The notes under the pieces are model-generated. The model saw only the letters and a list, made by a program, of their open reading frames with translations, was not told the DNA's origin and searched no databases. A program made the position numbers and the translations under genes. Positions 1 through 9,660 of a stretch of DNA of 64,000 nt are shown here, piece by piece. Every line of letters begins with the position of its first letter. Position 1 is the stretch's first letter. The DNA is from T3SED10-260 sp035363255 (GTDB lineage: Bacteria > Caldisericota > Caldisericia > UBA6126): the NCBI GenBank assembly GCA_035363255.1, contig DAOSES010000010.1:1-64000 (forward strand), written 5' to 3'.

Positions 1-39
1 TACCCACACATCGGATAAAGCTATTTGTCAATGTGGGTA
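1..39. repeat. 8-bp inverted repeat, possible weak terminator
   Basis: TACCCACA at 1-8 is the exact reverse complement of TGTGGGTA at 32-39, with a 23-nt loop. It lies just beyond the stop of the minus-strand STAND gene, where a terminator would be expected. The long loop and lack of a clear T-run on the minus strand make this weak. Confidence 0.25.
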
Positions 40-50
40 GGGTGTGACGC

Positions 51-1853
51 TTACGAATAGAAATTAGGTGCTATTTCTCTAGCTCTTTTATAATCTTCCA
101 CAGCATCTTCATATAATCCAGATTGAAATTTTTGATACGCTGCATGAACCAACACCACTGCAACTTTTTCTTCATCAGTGCATGCTCCAAGATTTGAAAG
201 AGAGTGACTATATGAGGATTTAACTTTTTCACTTTCTTCAATTTTGGATTGAGCAGTTTTGAGCCTATTTTCAAGATCTTTTTTAAGTAAATAATTCTTA
301 TCGAGTTGGTTTCTGATGTAGCCCATTGTAAGTGATAAAATATCATACTTTGTTCCAATTTTATCAGTATTGTTTTTGTTTTGCTCCTGCATAACAAGTG
401 AAACCAGTATCAATTCGCTTATTGAGTCTTCAAAATCGTACTGATTGAGATCTGATATATATTTGATAACACCAGCTTGCATTGGAGCTTCAGATAAACT
501 AAAAGAACATAGCAATTTCTTTGAATTTTCGGAAAGATTTGAGTATATATGTTCAAAACAAAATTTAGCAATGTCACTATTTTCACCAAGGATTGAATCA
601 ATAATTGCGTTAATATCCTTACCTAATGCGACATTACCAATTAACCACTTTATCGCCAAGGGAAAACATGCTACTTTGTTTACATATTTCAGAATAATTT
701 CATTATCTAGTCTTGATAGTGTAATTAATTTTTTTTCTTTAGCGATTTGCCTAAACAATAAAATTGCCTCATGAGGATTTAGTTGATTCAACTCATAAAT
801 TCTTTCCACCTGACCAAGCCCTTTTCTGCTTGTAATTAATATTTTTAAATTCTTATGCGAATCTAAAATAAAGTCTTTAATTCGATCGTCTGTTACTGTT
901 TCAAGGTTATCAATTACTATTAATACTCTTTTATATAAATCAAACAACGCATTAATTTCATTTTCTTTTGATTCAATACTTAATACTTCTGAGTCATAAC
1001 CCATTAAAACTTTTAGTATAGTATCCAATAATTCATCATAATTTTTTAATGTTGGCTCAAAATCTTCGATTCCAACTAATGACAGTTTGTTTTCTTTAGC
1101 GCTTAAGAAAACTATGCCATCAAAGCATGTTGGATTTGACTCAATAACTTTCTGAATAACTTTTAAAGCAGTTGCTGTTTTTCCAACACCACCTGCTCCT
1201 GTAATAGTAATAACCCGGTGTAAATCTCCTTGTAATAATTCTGCTATCTTTTTTATATCATTTTCTCTTCCAATGAATCCTCCATCATGCTCATAATCAG
1301 GAACAGGAAGATTGTTAGGTATTTTTAATGGAATAGACTGTTTTACTTCGACATAAAATTCCGAGGGAATTGACTGAATAAATTTTTCTGGATCATTTTC
1401 GATCTTTTCCAGAAAGCTTAAAATTTCAGATCCATTTTCTTCCAAAGCATTAGCAATATCTCTAGCTTTCTCCAACAATTCATCAATTTCCAATGATGTA
1501 AAAATCCCCCTAACATGGGCTATTTTACATCTTAACTTATAAAGATCTAGCATATGATTTAAAAAATCCTGCTGAGGTAATTTATATTCAGCAAAATAAT
1601 ACTTGTATAAGCCCTTAAAAACAATAATTTCACTCAAATCAGGAAAATCAATGCTGTTTAAAAAAATATCTAAGGTTGATGGTAGTTCATTTTTAAGACG
1701 CTTATTCACTTTTTCGAGAATCCCTATTGGAATCCCTTCTTTGTAGTTACTATAAAGTAGATCGATCTTCTTATTAACCATGTCTCTGAGAGATTTTTCA
1801 AATTTGGAAAGAATAGTATATCCTAAGCATCTATATTTCTCTGAATCAAACAC
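51..1853 (-). CDS. STAND-type NTPase with TPR tail, probable defence or signalling protein
   Basis: This 600-residue protein has a helical N-terminal region (about 1-190) and an NB-ARC-like ATPase module. The module starts after GREND near residue 200, with Walker A GAGGVGKT near 220 and Walker B VLIVIDNLE near 315. The last 35 residues read as a TPR unit (alternating A, Y, G and A positions, ending EIAPNFYS). STAND ATPases of this layout act as sensor-switches in bacterial immunity; the N-terminal effector region is not one I recognise. Translation starts at GTG (1851-1853), 6-7 nt after an AGGTGG ribosome site. The gene follows the methylase by 53 nt on the same strand, so it may be the third gene of that operon. 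Only one TPR unit is obvious, so the sensor part is short for an Avs-like protein. What it senses is unknown. Confidence 0.75.
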   Translation of the reverse strand: MFDSEKYRCLGYTILSKFEKSLRDMVNKKIDLLYSNYKEGIPIGILEKVNKRLKNELPSTLDIFLNSIDFPDLSEIIVFKGLYKYYFAEYKLPQQDFLNHMLDLYKLRCKIAHVRGIFTSLEIDELLEKARDIANALEENGSEILSFLEKIENDPEKFIQSIPSEFYVEVKQSIPLKIPNNLPVPDYEHDGGFIGRENDIKKIAELLQGDLHRVITITGAGGVGKTATALKVIQKVIESNPTCFDGIVFLSAKENKLSLVGIEDFEPTLKNYDELLDTILKVLMGYDSEVLSIESKENEINALFDLYKRVLIVIDNLETVTDDRIKDFILDSHKNLKILITSRKGLGQVERIYELNQLNPHEAILLFRQIAKEKKLITLSRLDNEIILKYVNKVACFPLAIKWLIGNVALGKDINAIIDSILGENSDIAKFCFEHIYSNLSENSKKLLCSFSLSEAPMQAGVIKYISDLNQYDFEDSISELILVSLVMQEQNKNNTDKIGTKYDILSLTMGYIRNQLDKNYLLKKDLENRLKTAQSKIEESEKVKSSYSHSLSNLGACTDEEKVAVVLVHAAYQKFQSGLYEDAVEDYKRAREIAPNFYS

Positions 1854-1906
1854 TTTTCACCACCTTACAATAAGTTCTAACCAATCTTAATCAATCCTAG
1901 TAAGCA

Positions 1907-4900
1907 TTACACGCTCCTGGCTTTGCTGATGCGATTCCAGACGAGTTGGCAAACGGCACGATAGACTTCTTTGCGTTCTTCTTCGGTAAGCCCCAGGGCA
2001 TCGAAGACGATGTTGTCGAGTTCTGCTCTGTCGGGGAGGGGCTTGGGTTCTTGTTGGTCAATTGGGATTTCAGACTTTGGATCTATACCGCATTCTTCAA
2101 AGATAGATTTTAATGGGCGTTTAATTAATTTAGCGTTACTGATTTGATCAGGGTTTAGTATTATTGATTCCTTAATATATGTAGGGTTTAGCTTTATCGC
2201 ACCTTCTCCCAAATTTGATATTCCTAAAAGTTCTAAATTTATCATATTGTAAGTTGAATTTAGCGTTATTAATAATTCCTCATTATAGTGCCTTTTTGGA
2301 AAGATGCTTACTAAATTCGCATCATTGGGAATACCGTTACTCTTAAAAAAAACAAGACGAACATTATTCACAAGTGGGCAGCAACAAAATGGTACATGAA
2401 TATCTCCAATGTTCCACCATCTTTTTCTGTTTTTAACGCTTGGAACATCATTCCATGCTATCCCATCTTTGTTTTTTTGCTTTTCTCCCCACTCTATATA
2501 TTTTATTGCATTTGTATTTTTAAGCTCATCTTTAGACTTGTTACAAGCAAATAATAGCGTTTTGAGATCATTTAAGTCTATTGATATAGATTTACACTCT
2601 CTTGGACTCAAAATAACTGCCTTTAAGAACTCATCTTCAATGCCCCAATGTTTAGCCTGTTCCTCGGTGAGATAGAAGAATTCGTTTTTTCCTGTTTTAA
2701 TACCAAAACGCACTTCTGCAATTTCTTTAAGCTTAACCAGTTTCCCTTTTCCTTTTTCAAGGATGGTAAAAAAGATATCAGGTGCTCTCAGGTATTTTCC
2801 ACCCCATTTATCTCCAATGTATATCGCTTTAGCAAGCTTTTGGCCTGTGTCATTTTCCATATCTATCCCAGCTTCCCAAAGCTCTTTGTTTGGGATGGGA
2901 AACACACGTAACACTTCGTTTTTCTGGATTTCGTTGGCATATTCTATCTTGAGAAGGTTTTCAGTATAAATGGACTCATCAAAGGGTTTTTTGAAGGCTA
3001 CAAATTTGACAATGTGCTCATCGTGGTTTTGTGATTTTTTTCCTTTTATTGGTGCATGAATGATTGATATGATGGTGTTTACATCTGCGGCTTCAAAGCT
3101 ACGTTTGGCTTGATTGTCGATGATCATTTCGATTGGACAACGTTTGAGCAAAAACTCCTGTAACCAGGAGCCGTATCCCACATCCAGCCAGGAGTTGGAG
3201 CAGATAAAGGTATGGATGCCTTTGGAGTTGAGCAAACGCAAGCTTCGAATATAGAAATAGGCAAAAAGATCTGATTTTGCATTGATCTTACTTGATTTGT
3301 TAAAATCATCAGGGAAATCAAGCTTGACCATTTCAGCAAGAAAGCTTTTGTGGTCTTTTTTATCTTTTTCTTTTCCAGTGGGGTCTTCTATCTTTTCCTG
3401 ACGGACATAGGGTGGATTGCCAATGATAAGGTCAAAGCCCCCTTTGTCTGCAAATATTTCTGCAAACTCAATGCTCCAAACAAGAGGTTTGTCATTTAGA
3501 CTCAAGGCTTTTTTTTGTTCTTGGAGTTCATTTAACTGCTCAGTCAATTCAGTGCATTGTTTTGCCATCACAGACTGTTCTTTTGGAGTTAAATCTCCTT
3601 TGTCATGAAAAAGCTGTATTTTGATATCTTCGGATTTACCCAACAAAACGTTGAGATCATATTGTATTGATTTGATTTCTTCATCTATAATTTGACGGTA
3701 TATGGCCAACTCCCTTTGTTTGAGTTCCCATTCCTTCAGCTGGCTTCGATTGTCAAAATATTCCATTTTCATATTTTTCAATTTGGTAATGCTATCTTTG
3801 ATTCCTTTTTTCAGACTTTGCTCATGTCCTGTTACTGGAAATGCCTTTGTTCCTACGCGTTGCACCAGAGAGTCACCCTGTCTGACTTTAAAATCCAAAC
3901 TGGGAAGGATAGGTTCTGGAGAATCTTTCAGATCCTCTGGAGTGTCCACAAAGAGGGATAGCCAAAGTCGAAGCTGGCATATCCAGACTGCCCATTCTTT
4001 TACTTCCACCCCATAGAGGCAATTCTTTATAATTTCTTTTTTACGGTCAAAAACAGAACTTCCATTGATCTGATATCGTTGTTTTAGAGATTGCTCTATC
4101 TCATCCAAGACTTGCATCATTCCTACCAGAAAAGCCCCAGATCCTACTGCAGGGTCACAGATGGTTATACTTTGTAGCTTTTCCAGTATTTCAATCGCTT
4201 CCTTGCGAGAGAAACTTCCCTGTTTTTGTTCGTCCTCTTTTTCGCTTTCTTTGAAAAATAGCTCATAAAGGTTGTCAACTTTGACGGTATGATCCAGGTT
4301 TTTTTGCAACCACTTCAGGAGGCTCAGACGACACATCAAATCCACCTCTGTTCGAGGGGTATAGACTGCTCCATCTGCTTTATTTACCAAGCGCTCAAAG
4401 ATGATACCTAAAAACTCAGGGTTGAGCTGAAGGTCTTCATCTTCCAGGGAGTTTTCTTCTATGGTAAAGCTATGAGCAAAAAGAAACTCAAAGAAAGCGT
4501 TAATTTCTTGATCAGGAATGTTCCAATGTTGATCGTCAAAGCCAGGTTTTACCTTAAAGAGTCCTCCATTGAGATAGGGAGTCATTTGCAAAGCAGTTGC
4601 GGTATCAGGCGATATTGCATGGTCTGAATTGGTGATGGGTCTACCAACGGGGGAATTAAGAGCTTCAAAAAACAAGATACTCAACCAATTGGAATAGAAA
4701 GTGTTGCTCTGCTTGCTTCGTTTTTGATATTCTTTTAAAAAGCTTTGAATAAATTTGTCATTGTTTCCTATCCATTTTCTTTTTTGGATAAAGCCTATGA
4801 ATATGGTGCGGATGGTAAATAATAGTACAAAGTCTCTTACCTTTGGTTCTTCTTCAATGTGATTGATGGATTTGGTGGTTTGTACCAATTGATCGTAAAT

Positions 4901-5449
4901 TTTGAAAAATTCATCGTAAAAAAGATTGGTAACTGCCACAATCGAAAAAGCATTTCGAAGAGAGGAAATGGTAGCGAATGGGGTTTCTCCGATTTGTTTG
5001 AGAAAGGTTTTGTTGGTGTAGTCTTTGTTGACATAATAGCTAAACCTGCGGAAGTTGTTCCAGGATCTTTTTGTGCCTTGATACTCCGGATAGATGAGAG
5101 AGAAACGGAAATTGCCTTGAGGGTCGTAATAGGTGAATATGCCTGCTTCGTAGGCTTTCTCGCTTTCACTGCCAAGATCTTTCAATATTTCTTTGGCGTT
5201 TTCATATTGGAGTTTTTTGCCACTACGCTCGTTGAGAGTATGGTTGGTTTTGGCTGAAAGCAGTAATACCTTTCCTTCGGGTAGATCAAGGTAGCCTGGG
5301 CTCTGGAAGTCTTCGAAGTGTTCATCGGCGTAATGATCGAGGTTTGTGGGTATGGGTTTGAAGTCGAGGGATTTATGCTCAAAAAAGGAACGCAGTTGGC
5401 TGGGGCTAAAGCTTTCGATGAGTTTTTCCAATTGGTCTTTTGTGCTCAT
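1907..5449 (-). CDS. Eco57I-type N6-adenine DNA methyltransferase (restriction-modification/DISARM-like)
   Basis: A 1180-residue class I SAM-dependent DNA methylase. Motif I is visible as CDPAVGSGAFL (about residues 435-445) and motif IV as GNPPYVRQ (about 680), the signature of N6-adenine amino-methylases of the Eco57I/PglX class. Between them is a charged, probably coiled-coil insert of about 100 residues. The C-terminal third resembles a TaqI-like specificity domain. The long N-terminal region shows no PD-(D/E)XK motif that I can find, so cleavage probably depends on the partner. The start ATG overlaps the stop of the PLD-helicase gene as ATGA (5446-5449), which means translational coupling. 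By family knowledge this protein marks self DNA and gives sequence specificity to the system. It could also be called PglX-like or DrmMI-like. Confidence 0.88.
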   Translation of the reverse strand: MSTKDQLEKLIESFSPSQLRSFFEHKSLDFKPIPTNLDHYADEHFEDFQSPGYLDLPEGKVLLLSAKTNHTLNERSGKKLQYENAKEILKDLGSESEKAYEAGIFTYYDPQGNFRFSLIYPEYQGTKRSWNNFRRFSYYVNKDYTNKTFLKQIGETPFATISSLRNAFSIVAVTNLFYDEFFKIYDQLVQTTKSINHIEEEPKVRDFVLLFTIRTIFIGFIQKRKWIGNNDKFIQSFLKEYQKRSKQSNTFYSNWLSILFFEALNSPVGRPITNSDHAISPDTATALQMTPYLNGGLFKVKPGFDDQHWNIPDQEINAFFEFLFAHSFTIEENSLEDEDLQLNPEFLGIIFERLVNKADGAVYTPRTEVDLMCRLSLLKWLQKNLDHTVKVDNLYELFFKESEKEDEQKQGSFSRKEAIEILEKLQSITICDPAVGSGAFLVGMMQVLDEIEQSLKQRYQINGSSVFDRKKEIIKNCLYGVEVKEWAVWICQLRLWLSLFVDTPEDLKDSPEPILPSLDFKVRQGDSLVQRVGTKAFPVTGHEQSLKKGIKDSITKLKNMKMEYFDNRSQLKEWELKQRELAIYRQIIDEEIKSIQYDLNVLLGKSEDIKIQLFHDKGDLTPKEQSVMAKQCTELTEQLNELQEQKKALSLNDKPLVWSIEFAEIFADKGGFDLIIGNPPYVRQEKIEDPTGKEKDKKDHKSFLAEMVKLDFPDDFNKSSKINAKSDLFAYFYIRSLRLLNSKGIHTFICSNSWLDVGYGSWLQEFLLKRCPIEMIIDNQAKRSFEAADVNTIISIIHAPIKGKKSQNHDEHIVKFVAFKKPFDESIYTENLLKIEYANEIQKNEVLRVFPIPNKELWEAGIDMENDTGQKLAKAIYIGDKWGGKYLRAPDIFFTILEKGKGKLVKLKEIAEVRFGIKTGKNEFFYLTEEQAKHWGIEDEFLKAVILSPRECKSISIDLNDLKTLLFACNKSKDELKNTNAIKYIEWGEKQKNKDGIAWNDVPSVKNRKRWWNIGDIHVPFCCCPLVNNVRLVFFKSNGIPNDANLVSIFPKRHYNEELLITLNSTYNMINLELLGISNLGEGAIKLNPTYIKESIILNPDQISNAKLIKRPLKSIFEECGIDPKSEIPIDQQEPKPLPDRAELDNIVFDALGLTEEERKEVYRAVCQLVWNRISKARSV

Positions 5450-8400
5450 TGGACTTGCTCCTTTTGATTTTCGACGGCGATAATGACTTCGCTTTTTGCT
5501 TCATTTAACTTACTTATCAGCTTGTCCAGGTATCGGGCTCCCAGATCGTCCATAAGCTTTTCAAAGGTTTCCTGGATGTTTTGGATATCTTTTGCTTTAG
5601 GGTTTTCGGTCTTGAGACTGGCCAGTTTTCGAAGGGTAAACTCGGAGAGGGTTTTGTAGTCGTTGATATCTCTTAAAAGCATACGAGCAAATCCGAGGTA
5701 GCTTTCAAAATCGAGAATAGGATTGCTTATCAGGGTGCTTAGATTGTTTCGAGCTTTTTTTTCAAGACTGACATCGCTGGTGGGTAGTCGCACAGGATCT
5801 TTGTAGTTTTTGGTTTTTTCGTAGCGATCCCAGAAGTCTATACTTAGGACTTGTCGGGGGTCTTCGGGGCAGGCGATGATATGGTCAAATACGAGGTCAA
5901 AAGGGCTTTCTTCCACTTTTCCCTCGGGAGTCATTTGACGGGTATAGAAACCAAGACCTTTTTTAATGAAAACATAGAGCTGGTCTTCGGAATACTTTTT
6001 CGCCACCTTGATTCGTTGCGGTAGCTCTTGGATGCGGTGATAGATATGGGGATAGCACTCTTTGATTTCTGCGTAAAGCCTGCGAACTCGGGTATGAAAG
6101 CTTTCCTGCTCTAGTTGCTCTGGGTTCATGCTTAAGCGCTTGAAAAGGCCAGCAGCAGTGGGCTCTTCCTCGGGATCGAAGATTTTAGCGTCCTCTCCCA
6201 GGATGGTATGGATCATAAACATTTTTTCTGCTGCGATTTCTCTGCTTTTAACGTATTCCGCTCCTTGCAGGGTGGGGAAGAAGTTGCAGATAGCCAACTC
6301 GTTGAACACTTTTTTACCGATACGGTTGATACGACCTACCCGTTGGATGACCCGGGTGGGATTCCAGGGGATGTCATAGTTGATGATGGCTCCTGCTCGG
6401 TTGAGGTTGACGCCTTCGGAGAGTCTATCGCTGGTCAGCAGGATCCAATAGTCATTTTTTTGTTTTTTCAGACTGGCATCAAAGTTGCCCAGTATTTCTG
6501 ATAGTTTGTTACTGCTAAGCCCATAGGCTGAAGATATTAGTCCGATGGGGAAATCCTTGCTCAATTTGGCTTCAAGATATTTGGCAGTGTCGATATATTC
6601 GGTGAAAATGATAACTTTTCGCTCGGGTTCGCCTTTTTGGGGCTTGCTGGCATGAATTGCTTGCAAAGCTTTCACCAGACGCTTGTATTTGGGGTCGTGA
6701 TCCACGAGTTTCAGTTCATCGATCTGCTTGATCAAGTCTGCAAAGAGTTGTTTGTCGGATTCGATGTCTCGCAGGAATTCCATTTTCAATTTGAAATGAT
6801 TGATGTCGTATACTTTGTAGTTTTTGGGATGCTCTTTGGCTTCCAGTAGTTTTTCATAGTCTTCCAATGCAGTGATGATTTCTTCTTCGTCTGCTTCATA
6901 GATACTTTCAATGAGCTTGCGATCGAGGATGAACTTATTGCCTGAACGTTCGATAAACTGCTGGACTTTTTCGGTAATGTGGTAAAAGTTTTCGAGGCTT
7001 TGGCGGAAGGCTCCAAAGGAGCTTTCAAAACGTTTTACCAGCAACCTGCGCATAAAGTCGTATAAGTTGGTTTGTGATTGCTTTTCACGATTTTTCTCAA
7101 TACTGATGGTTTCGGAGTCCACTTCACCTTCCTCGTAATAGAAGGGTTGGTAGATGGCTCCTTTGAAACGACGATATTCGGAATCGCTAAAGCAATCCTT
7201 GGTGATTTCATCGTAAAAGGAAGACTGCTCGGGGCTGAGTTCGAAAAAGAGCTCTTCGGGGTCTTTCACGCCGGAAAGGGCATAGATTTCTTTGGAATAG
7301 ACAGGATCTTTTTGAAGGTCGATACGGTTGCGACGTATCACGACGGGCTCGATGACACTGCGAATACTGTGGGAAAGATAGCGGATGCGTTGTTTGACGA
7401 GTTGAATATCGATGGTGGGGCTTTGGAATAGATCCTCATATAGCGCCTGAGCTTTTTTGCTCTTTTTTTTATCGGTGGAAAGGTAATTTTTGCGGATATA
7501 TGATAGTTGATGGAAGGATCGATTGTAGATACGGAAGCGATTGGCAAGATCGTTGTCGAGACTGATCATGGATTTGCCGGGCACCACAAAGAGCTTGAGC
7601 AATGAAAAGATATCAGCGGGGGTGTTGTTGAAGGGGGTGGCTGAGAGAAGGATGACGATGCGGTTGCGACAGATATTTGCCAGCACATCATAGGCTTCGG
7701 TGTCCTGGTTGCGGAAGCGATGGACTTCGTCGACAATGATTACTTCGTATTCCTCGTTTTCTTTGACCAATTCTAGAGTTTTTTTCAGGTTTTCCAAACC
7801 ACAGGAGCGAATATCCCAGTCATAGAGCTCAAAATCGTCACGATATTTTTGCCACCCGGACTGTTTGTTGTCGTCGCCTATCAAGCCCGGAGGACAGATG
7901 ATGACTCCTCGTTTGTTGAGGCTTTTGGCGATGAGACTGGCGATGATGCTTTTACCAAGACCGACGACGTCGGAGACTATGACTCCATTGGGCATCTCGG
8001 GGCTGTTAATGATATGCATGGCTTGGGCTACAGCGTCTAATTGATACTGATAAGGTTTATAGTTTCTTCGCTCCAAAAGCGTTCGGAGGCTTTCCTTTGC
8101 TTTGGCCTGTGCCTGGGAGTCAAGGTAGTTTTTCATGATATAGCCATAGGCTTCGAAGGGAGTGATATGAGCTACCATGGTGTGTTTTTCAATTTTGTGG
8201 ATGAGCTTTTGCTGAAGTTCGTGGTTTTCGGAAATGGGGATGGCATTTTCCCAGAGCTTGGAAAAATATTCGTTCATTTCCTGCACTCCGTGGTCTTTGA
8301 TCTCAATATTTAACTCTGATTGAGAGCTGAGACCGGCCTTGGTAAGGTTGCTACTACCCATGATATAGGAGGATTTTGCTAGCATTTGATATTGTTCCAG

Positions 8401-8829
8401 CATATTGAAAATGTATAGCTTGGAGTGATTTGGCTCTCGGGTTTTACGGATGCGTAGTTTGCCTTTTTTGATTTGCTCGAGATAGAATTGCACTTGTTCG
8501 TGGAAAAGCCTGGTGTCAAACTGGGTGTCGTTGAAGGATTTGGTGATCGATTCAAAGAAGCTTTCTATTTTTTCATTACCAGAGAGATATTCGGGATCTT
8601 CGTATTCGATAAGCCCTCGAGAGTGGGTGTCCACATTTAAGCCCACGAGGATATCGAGCTGGATGTCGGGATGTTCTTTGAGGCTTTCGTATAGTTCGTT
8701 GATGCCTGAAAAGTAGAAAAAGCCTACGAGAAAGCGTAATTCTTTGCTGAATTTAATGAGTTCGCAAATGCGTTCCTTTACTTTTTTGCTCTGGAAATTT
8801 ACCAGTATGGAGGAGTCGCTTGAGCTCAT
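5446..8829 (-). CDS. PLD-family nuclease fused to SNF2-type helicase (defence)
   Basis: An 1127-residue fusion. The N-terminal 220 residues form a phospholipase-D-like domain with an HSKLYIF motif near 138 and GSSNLTKAGL near 160, typical of PLDc_2 nucleases. A superfamily 2 Snf2/RapA-like helicase follows: Walker A VVGLGKS near 290, DEVH box near 365, SATPFNN near 395, and motif VI QRVGRINRIGKK near 855. The last 270 residues are helical and unassigned. By homology it would translocate on DNA and cut with the PLD domain. It is the first gene of the block: ATG at 8827-8829 with a GAGG site upstream, then the methylase with a 4-base overlap. DISARM has a helicase, a methylase and a PLD protein as separate genes; here helicase and PLD are one chain, and drmA/drmB are not in view. 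Confidence 0.87.
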   Translation of the reverse strand: MSSSDSSILVNFQSKKVKERICELIKFSKELRFLVGFFYFSGINELYESLKEHPDIQLDILVGLNVDTHSRGLIEYEDPEYLSGNEKIESFFESITKSFNDTQFDTRLFHEQVQFYLEQIKKGKLRIRKTREPNHSKLYIFNMLEQYQMLAKSSYIMGSSNLTKAGLSSQSELNIEIKDHGVQEMNEYFSKLWENAIPISENHELQQKLIHKIEKHTMVAHITPFEAYGYIMKNYLDSQAQAKAKESLRTLLERRNYKPYQYQLDAVAQAMHIINSPEMPNGVIVSDVVGLGKSIIASLIAKSLNKRGVIICPPGLIGDDNKQSGWQKYRDDFELYDWDIRSCGLENLKKTLELVKENEEYEVIIVDEVHRFRNQDTEAYDVLANICRNRIVILLSATPFNNTPADIFSLLKLFVVPGKSMISLDNDLANRFRIYNRSFHQLSYIRKNYLSTDKKKSKKAQALYEDLFQSPTIDIQLVKQRIRYLSHSIRSVIEPVVIRRNRIDLQKDPVYSKEIYALSGVKDPEELFFELSPEQSSFYDEITKDCFSDSEYRRFKGAIYQPFYYEEGEVDSETISIEKNREKQSQTNLYDFMRRLLVKRFESSFGAFRQSLENFYHITEKVQQFIERSGNKFILDRKLIESIYEADEEEIITALEDYEKLLEAKEHPKNYKVYDINHFKLKMEFLRDIESDKQLFADLIKQIDELKLVDHDPKYKRLVKALQAIHASKPQKGEPERKVIIFTEYIDTAKYLEAKLSKDFPIGLISSAYGLSSNKLSEILGNFDASLKKQKNDYWILLTSDRLSEGVNLNRAGAIINYDIPWNPTRVIQRVGRINRIGKKVFNELAICNFFPTLQGAEYVKSREIAAEKMFMIHTILGEDAKIFDPEEEPTAAGLFKRLSMNPEQLEQESFHTRVRRLYAEIKECYPHIYHRIQELPQRIKVAKKYSEDQLYVFIKKGLGFYTRQMTPEGKVEESPFDLVFDHIIACPEDPRQVLSIDFWDRYEKTKNYKDPVRLPTSDVSLEKKARNNLSTLISNPILDFESYLGFARMLLRDINDYKTLSEFTLRKLASLKTENPKAKDIQNIQETFEKLMDDLGARYLDKLISKLNEAKSEVIIAVENQKEQVQ

Positions 8830-9060
8830 ATCATCCTCATTTCGCTTAGTGTATCATTTTACTATGCTTTTCCATAGTTATAATTTAGCTTTAATTGCAC
8901 ATATTTCAAGCTATTGATAAAGGTTTTAAGGTGTATCAGGAATATTAGTTTTGTTTGAAGCCTATTTTTATTCTTGAAAAGCTTTATATGACAGAGCTTG
9001 CACCATTTTGTTGACGTCAGCAAAATGGTGTGAAGTGCCTTGGAGAGAGGCATAGGAGGT
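8830..9060. other. Intergenic region upstream of the defence block
   Basis: About 230 bases between the helicase start and the stop of the next gene. It should hold the helicase promoter, but I see no convincing -35/-10 pair. An AT-rich 63-codon open frame at 8862-9053 (minus) has no recognisable domain and overlaps the palindrome at 9001-9030, so I do not call it a gene. Confidence 0.5.
9001..9030. repeat. 30-bp near-perfect palindrome centred on GACGTC
   Basis: CACCATTTTG (9001-9010) pairs with CAAAATGGTG (9021-9030), and the central TTGACGTCAG is itself palindromic apart from one T/G pair. The 15-bp arms therefore match at all but one position. It lies 30 nt past the stop of the small acidic protein gene (minus strand). 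No T-run follows on that strand, so a simple intrinsic terminator is unlikely; an operator or recombination site is possible. Confidence 0.6.
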
Positions 9061-9348
9061 TTACTTATCCTCCATATTCACTGCCCAGCTTAGTTCTTCT
9101 TCCAGGTATTGCTTAAATTCTTCTTCGTTGTCGAATTGGATGAGGTGGAGGAGTTTGTCGATGAGCATTTTGTCGTCGGGATCGTTTTCATCCATGAAAC
9201 CTGCCATGGTGCGTTCGTCGATGATGAGATAGTGGATGCTATCTTTTACTGCATAATAAGCTCCACCACCTTCCCATCCTCTAACGCATTTGGCGTTGGG
9301 GAAATTTTCCTTGATATCGTATTCCAGATTCAGTTTTGTAATAATCAT
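9061..9348 (-). CDS. Small acidic protein, family copy A (unknown function)
   Basis: A 95-residue acidic protein that I do not recognise. It is clearly related to the products at 23197-23481 and 27330-27578: all share a start like LxYxxxxxFP, a central HYLI(I/L)DE, then (L)(I)QFD(N)(E/D)EEF and a C-terminal (E)LGW-type end. No signal peptide or membrane segment is present, so it should be cytoplasmic. The upstream non-coding 130 bases resemble those of copy B, and in both places an ADP-ribosylglycohydrolase gene or its remains lies directly upstream, so the pairing is old. The combination of a small acidic protein with a hydrolase invites comparison with immunity or antitoxin proteins, but that is only inference. 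Confidence 0.6.
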   Translation of the reverse strand: MIITKLNLEYDIKENFPNAKCVRGWEGGGAYYAVKDSIHYLIIDERTMAGFMDENDPDDKMLIDKLLHLIQFDNEEEFKQYLEEELSWAVNMEDK

Positions 9349-9460
9349 GCTCTTGCTCTCTTTCTGTGCTGTTTTTCAAGCCAAAATATTTTCATACCTT
9401 AGCCATTATAATGAGCAAGATGGACAAACAGCGTCCCTTTGGAAATTATTTTAGAATTTT

Positions 9461-9571
9461 TAGCAATTCTTGGATTCGGGCTTCGAGGGCATCTTTTTCC
9501 TTAAGTCCCTGGATCCATTCGTTGGGTATGCTTGAATAGCCATATGAGGCTCCCAGGAGGGGGCCTGCTTT
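9461..9571 (-). pseudogene. Duplicated 3' fragment of the ADP-ribosylglycohydrolase gene
   Basis: About 105 bases here match 9955-10067, the last 35 or so codons of the ADP-ribosylglycohydrolase gene, at roughly 90 percent. Read on the minus strand it ends ARIQELLKILK followed by a stop, which is probably the original C-terminus. The intact gene ends differently (IQELLNQRSGISL). The fragment and the gene's 3' end form direct repeats around the Bro-N fragment. Confidence 0.8.
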
Positions 9572-9660
9572 ATGCACTCTGGTTAAGAAATCCTTACCAG
9601 TGATTGGGATTTCTTTTACAAAAGGAACGAAACAATTCTAACGATGTTTTAGCGTTGAGT
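9572..9660. other. Short unassigned stretch
   Basis: Between the duplicated fragment and the Bro-N remnant. No gene, repeat or regulatory site seen. Confidence 0.5.

Noticed and set aside
51..8829. A complete DISARM or BREX system
   Set aside because: drmA, drmB, pglZ and brxC-type genes are absent from the window, so only a DISARM-like description is justified.
8862..9053. 63-codon open frame as a gene
   Set aside because: No domain, no good ribosome site, AT-rich, and it covers the palindrome at 9001-9030.
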